This document shows positions 45,604-53,838 of a DNA stretch of 64,000 nt, piece after piece. Positions within the stretch are counted from its first letter, which is position 1; each line of letters begins with the position of its first letter. The DNA lies in assembly GCF_029760955.1 (NCBI RefSeq), contig NZ_CP121682.1:620001-684000 (forward strand), written 5' to 3'. The stretch is from Streptomyces cathayae (lineage in GTDB: Bacteria > Actinomycetota > Actinomycetes > Streptomycetales > Streptomycetaceae). The translations under genes were made by a program, and so were the position numbers. The notes beneath the pieces were generated by a model, which ran no database searches, was not told where the DNA came from, and saw nothing but the letters and a program-made list of their open reading frames with translations.

Positions 45604-47016
45604 GTGGCGAAACGCCGGAAGAACGGCCTCTACCCGGAGATCTCCGCAGAGCTGTCCGCCCTCATGCGGACGGGCTGGGCGGACACCGAACGACACGACC
45701 TCCAGCTCGCCGAGCAGGCCCCGCACGCGGCCCGCCGCCGCGCCGCGCTCTCCGCGCGGTTCCCCGGCGAACGCCTCGTGATCCCCTCGGGGAACCTCAA
45801 GGTCCGCTCGAACGACGACACCTACCCCTTCCGTCCGTACTCGGGCTACGTGCACATGGCCGGCGACCAGGTCCGGGACGGCGCGCTCGTCCTCGAACCC
45901 CGCGCGGACGGCGGCCACGACGCCTACTGCTATCAGCTGCCGCGGGACAGCAGGGACGACGACGAGTTCTGGACGGGCGCCCACGCGGAGCTGTGGACGG
46001 GCAGGCGCCGCTCACTCGCCGAGTCGGAGCGTGTACTCGGCCTGCCGTGCCGCGACGTGCGCACCGCGGCTGCCGACCTGGCTGCCGCCTTCGGAGCACC
46101 GACGCGCATCGTCCGTGGGGTCGACCCCTCCCTCGAGGCCGCCGTCACCACCGACGCGGGGCGGGACGCCGAACTCGAAGAGGCGCTCAGCGATCTCCGC
46201 CTCGTCAAGGACGCCTGGGAACTCGGGGAACTGCGCAAGGCCGTGGACTCCACCGTGCGCGGCTTCACCGACGTCGTCGCAGAACTCTCCCGGGCGATCG
46301 CGTCGTCGGAGCGGTGGATCGAGGGCACGTTCTTCCGCCGGGCGCGCCTCGAGGGCAACGCCGTGGGCTACGGCTCGATCTGCGCCGCCGGCGAGCACGC
46401 CACGATCATGCACTGGACGGACAACGACGGCCCGGTGCGCCCGGGGGACCTGCTGCTGCTCGACGCGGGCGTGGAGACGCACTCCCTCTACACCGCTGAC
46501 GTCACCCGCACGCTTCCGGTCAGCGGCACCTTCACGCCCCTGCAGCGCGAGATCTACGACGCGGTGTACGAGGCCCAGGAGGCCGGCATCGCGGCGGTCA
46601 AGCCGGGCGCCCGGTACCGTGACTTCCACGAGGCGGCCCAGCGCCACCTGACGGCACGGCTGGTCGAGTGGGGTTTCATCGAGGGTCCCGTCGACCGCGC
46701 GTACGAGCTCGGCCTGCAGCGCCGCTTCACCATGGCCGGCACCGGTCACATGCTGGGCCTGGACGTCCACGACTGCGCGCAGGCCCGCACGGAGGACTAC
46801 GTCGACGGTGTGCTGGAGCCGGGCATGTGCCTGACCGTCGAGCCGGGCCTGTATTTCCAGGCGGACGACCTGACGGTGCCCGAGGAGTGGCGCGGCATCG
46901 GCGTCCGGATCGAGGACGACCTGGTCGTCACCGACGACGGCCACGAGAACCTGTCGGCGGCCCTGCCACGCGCCGCGGACGAGGTCGAGGCGTGGATGGC
47001 ACGCTTCTCCGGCTGA
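45604..47016 (+). CDS. pepP: Xaa-Pro aminopeptidase (M24B, PepP type)
   Basis: 470 residues, cytoplasmic metallopeptidase that removes N-terminal residues preceding proline. N-terminal creatinase-like domain (PSGNLKVRSNDDTYPFRPYS), then the pita-bread catalytic domain. Metal ligands: Asp residues in LLLLDAGVETHSLYTADVTR, His in GHMLGLDVHD, Glu in LTVEPGLYF and Glu in GVRIEDDLVVT. GTG at 45604, nine bases after the AAGG of AAAAGGTG; another GTG at 45595 is also possible. Complete and of usual length. Confidence 0.95.
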   Translation: MAKRRKNGLYPEISAELSALMRTGWADTERHDLQLAEQAPHAARRRAALSARFPGERLVIPSGNLKVRSNDDTYPFRPYSGYVHMAGDQVRDGALVLEPRADGGHDAYCYQLPRDSRDDDEFWTGAHAELWTGRRRSLAESERVLGLPCRDVRTAAADLAAAFGAPTRIVRGVDPSLEAAVTTDAGRDAELEEALSDLRLVKDAWELGELRKAVDSTVRGFTDVVAELSRAIASSERWIEGTFFRRARLEGNAVGYGSICAAGEHATIMHWTDNDGPVRPGDLLLLDAGVETHSLYTADVTRTLPVSGTFTPLQREIYDAVYEAQEAGIAAVKPGARYRDFHEAAQRHLTARLVEWGFIEGPVDRAYELGLQRRFTMAGTGHMLGLDVHDCAQARTEDYVDGVLEPGMCLTVEPGLYFQADDLTVPEEWRGIGVRIEDDLVVTDDGHENLSAALPRAADEVEAWMARFSG

Positions 47017-47452
47017 GTGCGGCGGTGGCGTCGTCGGTGCGCCAGTGCGCCGGGTGTTCGCCGTCGCCCTCGGTGACGCAGGGGACCCTGGAAACATCGC
47101 CGGGTGGAGGAACTGGCGGTCGCCGTCCAGGACTCCATCAGTGATCCGGACGGCTCCGGTGGTGACGCCGGCCGGGCGCCGGCCGGACGCGTCGGCGTCG
47201 CACCGGGCCGTCAGCCACGTCCTGACCACCGTGCGACGTCGGCGGCCGGACGTCCTGGCCGGGAGTGCCGGTGCGGCGGCGCCACCGACCCGCGCCGACC
47301 TCGGTCGGGCCCTCCCGCGGACCGGACCGCCGGCTACGCCTCGCCCTCAACGCGCACACGGGCATGCGCACGTTGCGGGCCACGGCACCGGGCGCACGCA
47401 TGGAGAGCGCGCGGAGTGCCCGTGAAGCGGCCGGACCGCGGGACTGATCGAC
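47017..47452. other. Gap without gene
   Basis: No frame with a ribosome site or recognisable fold was found between pepP and the DUF5302 gene. Base composition is uniformly GC-rich. Confidence 0.4.
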
Positions 47453-47695
47453 TCAGCCGCCGCTCTTACGCCTGAACGACCGCTGGCTCGCAGCCGGGCC
47501 GTGCGCCGCACGCACCTTCGACGCATTCGGGTTGGCGGCGACGTCGGCCGCGTCCGCCTGCGCACCGCGCTTGCGTGCCAGGGCTTCACGGAACTTGCGC
47601 TTGAGGTCGTAGTTGCCGTCGTCGTCCGGCGCCAGAGGGGACGTCTCGGAGGCAGCCGGCTCCGAGCCTTCCGTGGGTGCGGGCTCTGCGGTCAT
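47453..47695 (-). CDS. DUF5302 small protein
   Basis: 80 residues. Acidic, disordered N-terminus (MTAEPAPTEGSEPAASETSP), conserved helix YDLKRKFREALARKRG and a strictly patterned tail VRAAHGPAASQRSFRRKSGG. The family is actinobacterial and uncharacterised; the very basic C-terminus suggests binding to nucleic acid or ribosome. Strong AGGAGG ribosome site. Leftward, convergent with pepP. Confidence 0.9.
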   Translation of the reverse strand: MTAEPAPTEGSEPAASETSPLAPDDDGNYDLKRKFREALARKRGAQADAADVAANPNASKVRAAHGPAASQRSFRRKSGG

Positions 47696-47929
47696 GGTGA
47701 CCTCCTGGGTTCGGGGGTGGGCCAGTACAGCTTGTCATGCCGGGCGCAGTGCGGGACGCCGGCACCATCGTCCTGCTCCGTTTCGGCGGGCAGCCCTCTC
47801 GCGGCCAAGGGCGTTCGCTTCATGGGGGGCGCAGGACGGGCTTCGGGCCGGGCCGAGGGTGGTCGGTCCCGAAGCCAGGAGATTCGCTGCCCGGGCAACG
47901 GTTCTCGGCCGTTGCGACGCACGAGGGCG

Positions 47930-48045
47930 ACCTTGCGGGCCTCGCCGGCCTTTCGGAACGTGCCACCGGCGCCGCGGGCGGTGTCCTGTGCCAGGGATGC
48001 AAGTCAACAAGCCGGACGCCGTCCGGCTCGATGCTGACCCTTTAG
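47930..48045. repeat. Integrase-associated repeat, copy d (short)
   Basis: Diverged version of the stretch between the integrase start and the TGCTGACC doublet in copies a-c: GATGCAAGTCAACAAGCCGGACGCCGTCC, then GATGCTGACCC, ending at TTTAGAGGCTC. No integrase codons and no TAGATCTTGG block remain. Confidence 0.5.
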
Positions 48046-48075
48046 AGGCTCATTTGGCTGGGTGGGCGGTCGACC

Positions 48076-48265
48076 GTGGCAGGGTTCGTTGAGCGGCTGG
48101 TGCCGGATGAGTTGTGGGAGCTGTTCCAGCGCGTGGTGCCGGAGGAACCCTCACGGCCCCAGGGCGGCGGCCGCCGGCACGGTGACCGCGACGTGCCGGT
48201 CGCGATCGTGTTCGTGGCTACGTCGGGCTGCACGTGGCAGCAGCTGCCGGCGGAGTCGTTCGGGC
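48076..48265 (+). pseudogene. IS5-like transposase N-terminal remnant
   Basis: GTG start reading MAGFVERLVPDELWELFQRV, then RHGDRDVPVAIVFVATSGCT and WQQLPAESFG. This is the DUF4096-like start of IS5-family transposases. It breaks off at SFG, where SulP sequence in the opposite direction begins. Confidence 0.75.
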
Positions 48266-48525
48266 CTCGGACCGGATCCGCTCGGCGTTGGCGAAGTAGA
48301 TGCCGGCCTCGACGCGCAGCACGATCACTCCGGGAATCCTGCGGCTCTCGCTGTGTCTGTCGAGTGCGGCGAAGTGTCCGTTCCCGGGCAGTTGCCCCAG
48401 TTCTCTCATGACCGGGCGTGAGGAGCGGTACAGGAGCGGAAGCAGGGAGACGCCGATGCCGATGAAGAGGCCAGGCAGCGTGTCGAAGACCGTCACCCCG
48501 AGCATCGCCGCGACCGCGGCCATGA
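48266..48525 (-). pseudogene. SulP-family anion transporter C-terminal remnant
   Basis: Encodes the last membrane segments (FMAAVAAMLGVTVFDTLPGL, GIGVSLLPLLYRSS) and start of the STAS domain (IPGVIVLRVEAGIYFANAER). The transporter's first ten or so helices and the rest of STAS are absent. Abuts the GAP-family gene upstream and the IS5 remnant downstream. Confidence 0.75.
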
Positions 48526-48846
48526 AATCCGGCCGCGCGGCCGGCCGCGCCACTCCTTCACCGCCACCCACAGCAGCAGCACGGCGAGCGCCGGGTCGAG
48601 CGCGCTGGCCCGGCCGGCCGGCTGCCCCTGGTCGCTCGCGCCGGCGCCGCCGGAGACCAGCAGCACGATCGTGCCGACCAGGGCCAGGCCCAGGGCCCAG
48701 CCCAGGAGCAGCGCCGGCCCGTTGGAGCGTGCCCTGGGGGTGGCGGGCATCAGCACCACAGCGATGATCGGGAACGCGCTCAGCGCCACGGCGACGCCGT
48801 AGGACAGAATCTGACCGATCGCCTCACCCCCGGCCGCCTCCCTCAC
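48493..48846 (-). CDS. GAP-family (LysE-like) membrane protein, truncated
   Basis: 117 residues. Begins VREAAGGEAIGQILSYGVAV and has three helices: ALSAFPIIAVVLMPATPRAR, ALLLGWALGLALVGTIVLLV and LDPALAVLLLWVAVKEWRG. This is the first half of a GAP/Sap-type six-helix membrane protein. The frame then enters SulP-derived DNA in another reading frame and stops. GTG start overlaps the stop of the upstream DUF1254 gene (GTGA), so the operon originally continued here. Probably non-functional. Confidence 0.75.
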   Translation of the reverse strand: MREAAGGEAIGQILSYGVAVALSAFPIIAVVLMPATPRARSNGPALLLGWALGLALVGTIVLLVSGGAGASDQGQPAGRASALDPALAVLLLWVAVKEWRGRPRGRISWPRSRRCSG

Positions 48847-50276
48847 GCCGGTTCGATCTCGCCCGGCCGCCAGCTCTTGTCGAACCAGCCGTCGAGCGGA
48901 CCGTAGAGCCGCAGCATCACGAAGAATCCCTTGCCGGGTACGGTCTGGACCCAGTTCGCCTCCTGGCCCTCCGGCGCGGTGGGACCGAAGTGGATGGCCG
49001 TGTCGCCGTTGCCCTCGGCCCGGACACCTTCCGACTGGCTGTTGACGCTCGGGTAGGGGTGGTCCGTGCGCAGCAGCGACCGGGTCTGGGGGTCGTAGGC
49101 GTTGACGGCCCAGAAGTTCTTCACCGGGATGCCGCTCGGCAGAGTGAGCGTGTAGTGCCGTCCGCCGTCGAGCCACTCGCCCGTGGAGTCCTCCGCCGTG
49201 TAGGCGTACTGCGATCCGGTGCCGACGGGCGCCGTCACCATCGCCGGTGAGGAGGCGGTCGCGAAGTAGTAGAACACCGCCCGGGAGTCCAGCAGGCGGG
49301 CGCCCTCCGCCGACAGGAACTCGTAGCTGCGGGTGGGGAACGGGGTCTTCCACGACCTGTCGGGGTAGTGGAAGAAGTCCGGGTCACGTGGCTTGAAGGC
49401 CAGTGTCCGTACGATGCCCGAGGCGATCCTGGCGGCGGTGTCGAGGATCGAGCGCATACGGTCGTCCGGCTGGAAGGGCTTGCCGCGCACGATGCCGAGG
49501 GCGGCGAGCTGCCCGGCTCGCTCGGGGTCGAGCGACTCGGCCGGCTCGGCCTGGACGATGGTGTCGATCTCCTCGAAGAAGGAGAAGTCGTTGGCGTGGA
49601 CCGTGTTGAAGTCCGATTCCGCCCAGTTGACGAAGCGCTGCTCGGGCCGGTCCGCCGCGGCCGAGAGGGGGTAGATCCGTGCCGTGAGCAGGCTCTCCGT
49701 GCCCCCCAGTGCGCGCAGCAGCACCCAGGAGCCGTACGTCGCCGGCCGCACGACGAAGTAGCCGTCGGGAACGTCACCTTCGTGGCCCGGAGGCAGGAAG
49801 AGGTACCTGCCTCCTTCTCCCTTGTCGGGACCGGCGATACCCATGTCGGTGACGTAGCGCTGCCACATGTCGTCGACGACGCACAGCGAGTTCCCCGGCG
49901 CCTCGATCACGGTGGGACCGTCCTCGTCGAGCGCCAGGAAGGTCATCCCGTAGGTGGTCTCCGTGTTGCCCGTGAGCACCACCGGCGCCGAGGTGCATCG
50001 CGGGGCCGTGTAGCCGATCGTGCGGGAGTCGACGCCGATGCTCCGCAATCCGCGTCGCATCGCCACCATGGAGGCGCCGGGCACGCAGTTGAGGAACGCC
50101 TCGATCCCGCGCAGCAGATCCAGCGTGTCGTAGCTACGTGTGACCGCGTCGGGCAAGGGCATGCCGTCGAAGAAGTCCAACGCTCCGAAGACCGTCTCCA
50201 GCCGGTCCGGGCAGACGATCGACGCGAGGGTCTCGGGTGATGTGCCCGGGCTCGGGGCGTCACTGATGTGGGGCAC
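48843..50276 (-). CDS. DUF1254/DUF1214 protein, second copy
   Basis: 477 residues, no signal peptide. N-terminal DUF1254 domain (DAVTRSYDTLDLLRGIEAFL, VVLTGNTETTYGMTFLALDE, YLFLPPGHEGDVPDGYFVVR), C-terminal DUF1214 domain (KNFWAVNAYDPQTRSLLRTD, TAIHFGPTAPEGQEANWVQT, GKGFFVMLRLYGPLDGWFDK, SWRPGEIE). The two domains form beta-sandwich structures; no reaction is established for the family. GTG with AGGAGG. Lies 22 bases after the HAD-like gene and about 1 kb after a paralogue in the same operon. Confidence 0.9.
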   Translation of the reverse strand: MPHISDAPSPGTSPETLASIVCPDRLETVFGALDFFDGMPLPDAVTRSYDTLDLLRGIEAFLNCVPGASMVAMRRGLRSIGVDSRTIGYTAPRCTSAPVVLTGNTETTYGMTFLALDEDGPTVIEAPGNSLCVVDDMWQRYVTDMGIAGPDKGEGGRYLFLPPGHEGDVPDGYFVVRPATYGSWVLLRALGGTESLLTARIYPLSAAADRPEQRFVNWAESDFNTVHANDFSFFEEIDTIVQAEPAESLDPERAGQLAALGIVRGKPFQPDDRMRSILDTAARIASGIVRTLAFKPRDPDFFHYPDRSWKTPFPTRSYEFLSAEGARLLDSRAVFYYFATASSPAMVTAPVGTGSQYAYTAEDSTGEWLDGGRHYTLTLPSGIPVKNFWAVNAYDPQTRSLLRTDHPYPSVNSQSEGVRAEGNGDTAIHFGPTAPEGQEANWVQTVPGKGFFVMLRLYGPLDGWFDKSWRPGEIEPA

Positions 50277-50298
50277 TGGGTTCCTCCTGAGTGGGGCT

Positions 50299-51192
50299 TT
50301 ACTTGAGAACCACGTTCCAGTCGTCCTTCACACCGACCGTCGTCCAGCCGGACCTCTCGGCCGTCGCGCGTGCCCGCTCCGCGCAGTCGGTGCAGGCGTA
50401 CTCCCGGACGACGTCGTCGTGGACGACGAGCAGGGCGAACCGCGCGGACCGGAGCAGTTCGACGTCCACGTCGTCGTTGCCGGCCGCGAAGGCCGGCAGC
50501 CGGCCGGTGCGGGCGAGGACGTCCTCCGGTTTGCCGGGCCCGAGCGCGACCGGGCCGTGCGGGGTCGCCCGGCGGACCGGCGCGCCGTCCCGGTGGGCGA
50601 ACTCCGGGGCCGGGCCGATGACGTTCTCCCTGGGCAGGCCCCAGGTGTCCTCGCAGATCACCCGCATGAAGTCGCGCCCGCCGCCCGAGCAGACGAACAG
50701 CCGCCAGCCGTACGCCCTGAGGCAGTCGAACAGCTCCAGCACCGGCTGGTGGACGAGACCGGAGTACGGCACGCCGGAGCGCTCGTGGCGCCAGGACTCC
50801 AGGTACCGGGCAGCCTCGGCCTCGTACCGGGCGAGCGTGGTGCCTTCCCAGGCCGATCCGATGGCCTCCACCATCGACGCCACCGCGTCGGGGTCCTGTT
50901 CGTTCAGCGCGCGGAAGTACGACTCGTCCCGGTCGACGATCGCCCGGTAGGGCCGCTCGCGGGCCGGCGACGGGTCCGCCTCCAGCCGCGCGGCCAGTTT
51001 CCCGAGGACGAACGCCCTCTGCACCGGCGTGGGCTTCTCGACCCACAGGGTTCCGTCGTTGCCGAGCACGGCGACCCGGTCCATCGGCGCGACGAAGCCC
51101 GGCGAGCCTTCCACCGCCGCGGACGTCACGAAGTCGACGCTCGCCCGCGTCGCGGCACCGTCGTTCCAACTCCCCAGCGAGGTCGTGCCCAT
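50299..51192 (-). CDS. HAD-superfamily hydrolase-like protein lacking the nucleophile
   Basis: 297 residues. HAD fold with a helical cap (QRAFVLGKLAARLEADPSPA, YLESWRHERSGVPYSGLV), motif II-like FVCSGGGRDFMR, Lys in LGPGKPEDVLAR and motif IV-like AFAAGNDDVDVELLR. Motif I reads VLGNDGTLWVEKP where relatives have F-D-N-D-G-T-L-W, so the first Asp, the phosphate-accepting nucleophile, is Gly. The protein may be inactive as phosphatase or be a binding protein; a single base change (GAC to GGC) would explain it. Between two DUF1254 genes in one operon. Confidence 0.88.
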   Translation of the reverse strand: MGTTSLGSWNDGAATRASVDFVTSAAVEGSPGFVAPMDRVAVLGNDGTLWVEKPTPVQRAFVLGKLAARLEADPSPARERPYRAIVDRDESYFRALNEQDPDAVASMVEAIGSAWEGTTLARYEAEAARYLESWRHERSGVPYSGLVHQPVLELFDCLRAYGWRLFVCSGGGRDFMRVICEDTWGLPRENVIGPAPEFAHRDGAPVRRATPHGPVALGPGKPEDVLARTGRLPAFAAGNDDVDVELLRSARFALLVVHDDVVREYACTDCAERARATAERSGWTTVGVKDDWNVVLK

Positions 51193-51241
51193 GCGCCTCA
51201 CCGTCCGGACCGTCGTTCCTCCGGAGCGCTGCCGGGCGAGG

Positions 51242-52876
51242 TCAATCCACCGCCTCGATCTCGCCCGGCCGCCAGGTCTTGTCGAAGAACGGCTGCAGTG
51301 GGCTGTAGAGCCGCAGGACCACGAACCATCCCCGGCCCGGCGTGGTCTGGATCCAGTTGCCCTCCGGCACGCCGTCGGGCCGGTCGGGCCCGAAGTGCAC
51401 CGTGGTCGTGCCGTCCGCGTCGGGGACCGCTGCCGGGGTGGGATAGGCCTGGCTGCCGGCCCGTGGGAACCGTTGTGGGGTGTCGAGCATCGACCGCGTC
51501 TGGTTGTCGTAGACGGTGACCGACCAGAACCTCGCGGCGGGGATGTCCGGCGGAAGTACCAGTCGGTAGTACCTGCCGCCGTCGAGGGCCCGGCCCTCCT
51601 GATCCGCCAGGGAGAACACGTACTGCGAGCCGACGCCGGGCAGCGGCGCCGTGAACGCCGGGCTGATGCCCACGCCCAGGTACCACCACCAGGACCGCAG
51701 GTTGAGTTTCCGGGCGCCGTCGTTCGGGCGGGGCTCGACGCCCCTGTCGGTGATGTCCGCGGGCGGGGCCAGGAACTCGTGGCCGGACACGAGCAGGCCG
51801 TTGAGCCACCGGGAGGAGGCACCGTAGTAGTGCACCCCCTCGGCCGGACGCGGACGGCAGGCGAGGGTGCGGGCCGTGGCGTTGCCGACCGCGGCTGCCT
51901 CGGTGAGGATCTCCCGCATCCGCGCGTCCGGCTCGAAGGGCCTGCCCTTGACAATGCCGACCGCGGCCAGAGCACCGGCGATCTCGGGGTCGAGCGCCTC
52001 GGCCGGCTGGTCGTGCACGAGCTCGCTCGCGAGGTCGAAGTACGTCGCGTCCCCGGGCGGGACCGTGTTCACGGGAAGCCCTGAGCCCTCGACGAAGCGC
52101 GGCGGGTCGGGCCTGTGCAGGGCGGCGGTCCAGGTCTGAGCGGTCCACGGCAGCGGCGGGGCCGTGCCGCCGGTGACGATCTCCCCGATGCTGGTCCCGT
52201 AGAACCCGGGGACGTAGCGGTAGAGACGCAGTCCCTCCTTGACCCGCTCGACCGCCGGCTTCGGGTCATCGCCCTCCAGGAAGGCCCGACCGCCCAGGAT
52301 GAGCCGCGTGGTGCGGGTCCGGAGCGTGAAGAACCCGCCCTCGGGAACAGGGCCCTCATGTCCGGGTGGCACGAAGAGGTACTTGCCGCCTGCTCCGCGA
52401 TCCGGACCGGCCATGCCGGGGTCCGCGACCCAGCGGAACCACATGTCGTTGAGGAAACAGAGGGCCAGGGGCGGCACTTCCACCACCAGCGGGCCCTCGG
52501 TCAGGTCGAGGAAGGTCAGGAAGTAGACGGTGTCCGCGTTCCCGGTGAGCACGAGCGTCTTGGGATCCATGAACTCCGAGAAGAGCAGAACGTCGTGGTC
52601 CTGGATTCCGGCCTCCAGGAATCCCCGGCGGGCCGCCCACAGGCTGACGCCGGAATACGCGTCGAGGAACGCGCTGACCGCGCGCACGTGGCCCACATGG
52701 TCGTATACCCGGTTCGCGGTCTCCTCGGTGGGCACACCCAGCGGGAATTCCAGAGTGCCCAGGTGGGTCTCGACCCGCTCGGGAGTCGAGATCGACTCCA
52801 TGGCCCGGGGTGAGATCTGTGCGGTGCGCTGCAAGGGGTCGCTCCGTTCTCGGGAAGAGGCCGCCCTGTCGACCAT
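51242..52876 (-). CDS. DUF1254/DUF1214 protein, first copy
   Basis: About 544 residues, paralogous to the protein at 48843-50276. DUF1254 part: EETANRVYDHVGHVRAVSAF, LVLTGNADTVYFLTFLDLTE, YLFVPPGHEGPVPEGGFFTL. DUF1214 part: AARFWSVTVYDNQTRSMLDT, TTVHFGPDRPDGVPEGNWIQ and a shared end LRLYSPLQPFFDKTWRPGEI. ATG at 52876 follows AGGTGAGG; a later ATG (MESISTPERVE) fits the paralogue's length. First gene of the operon that continues with the HAD-like, the second DUF1254 and the GAP genes. Function unknown. Confidence 0.9.
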   Translation of the reverse strand: MVDRAASSRERSDPLQRTAQISPRAMESISTPERVETHLGTLEFPLGVPTEETANRVYDHVGHVRAVSAFLDAYSGVSLWAARRGFLEAGIQDHDVLLFSEFMDPKTLVLTGNADTVYFLTFLDLTEGPLVVEVPPLALCFLNDMWFRWVADPGMAGPDRGAGGKYLFVPPGHEGPVPEGGFFTLRTRTTRLILGGRAFLEGDDPKPAVERVKEGLRLYRYVPGFYGTSIGEIVTGGTAPPLPWTAQTWTAALHRPDPPRFVEGSGLPVNTVPPGDATYFDLASELVHDQPAEALDPEIAGALAAVGIVKGRPFEPDARMREILTEAAAVGNATARTLACRPRPAEGVHYYGASSRWLNGLLVSGHEFLAPPADITDRGVEPRPNDGARKLNLRSWWWYLGVGISPAFTAPLPGVGSQYVFSLADQEGRALDGGRYYRLVLPPDIPAARFWSVTVYDNQTRSMLDTPQRFPRAGSQAYPTPAAVPDADGTTTVHFGPDRPDGVPEGNWIQTTPGRGWFVVLRLYSPLQPFFDKTWRPGEIEAVD

Positions 52877-53838
52877 GTGCCTCACCTACCGCAGACCACC
52901 ACCGCACCTGGGCCATCGGAGGGTCTTCGAGTGGAGGGTGCGTGGTTCGGTTCACGGCGGGGCACGGCTGAACGACGCCGGGCAAGACCGTCACCGTGCC
53001 GTTCCTCGCCCCGGGCCGACGGGTCCCGTTCCCGGCCGCCACGTGGTCCTCACCGGGCCGGCTGCGCCTTGATCGTCAGACTCACCGTGACCAGCGTGAT
53101 CGACGCGGTGGGGAGACCGCACCGGGCGAGGGCCACGGTGCCCACCAGCTTGGGCAACGCCTTCCGCGCCGGCCGGAGCGCGAGAACCCCGTGGACGGAA
53201 ACCAACGGCTTGGTCCGCTGAGACGCAGCCGCATCCTGGCCGGAGGCCCTGGCGGCGCCGGGCCGGGTCACTCCCTCGCGGCCCGGAGGTCGGCAACGCC
53301 GGGACGCGGCCGCGCCCGATGCTGACTGTCTGCTGACCTCAGCCCGGCAATCACGCCTCTGACCTGCGGGAACGGCAAATCGTCAGATCTTGGACTTGAA
53401 CATCACGCGAAGCACGAGGAAACTCCCGCCTTCTCCGCTCCCTGTCGGCTTCTTCCAGGTCGAGGGCGATCTCAGGAGCGTACAGCGATTCGCATGTCCG
53501 GTCAGCTGTCCCCACGTGTTCCGGGGCCCGTACTGTCCCGTTGCCGACTTTGGTGACGTGCCACCGGGCGGGCCGCGCCTGCCGCGGGCCGAGGAACCGG
53601 CGTCGAGTGGCTTCGAGGCGCCCCTGGGTGGGGATTTCGGGCATCTCGCTGATTTTCATGTATCAGCCCAGTTCAGGGCACCCACGCGCACGGCGGGAGA
53701 GTCCTCACTTCGTCTGGACCTATTGTGTCTGGACCTCTTGCCCCGCCCATGATCTGCGGGCTACGTTTCCCGCTGTTCGGAGTCCTTCACGTTTCCCTCA
53801 ATTCCCTTGACGGGCAAGGCCGGAAGGAGCATGTCCGC
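52877..53838. other. Gap with repeat copy e
   Basis: Nearly 1 kb with no convincing gene. The right part holds copy e of the integrase-associated repeat; a leftward frame at 53050-53271 (RPARKALPKLVGTVALARCG) resembles the start of an exported protein but has no ribosome site. Promoters for the GH3 gene must lie near 53780-53830. Confidence 0.5.
53225..53490. repeat. Integrase-associated repeat, copy e
   Basis: Contains GATGCTGACTGTCTGCTGACC near 53320 and CAGATCTTGGACTTGAAC at 53384, then a diverged version of the next 100 bases (GTCGGCTTCTTCCAGGTCGAGG). No integrase start is recognisable, so this copy is older than b and c. Confidence 0.55.

Noticed and set aside
53831..53838. ATG at 53831 as start of the GH3 gene
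   Set aside because: It is out of frame; the ATG at 53839 is in frame with the Tat signal and has AAGGAG upstream.
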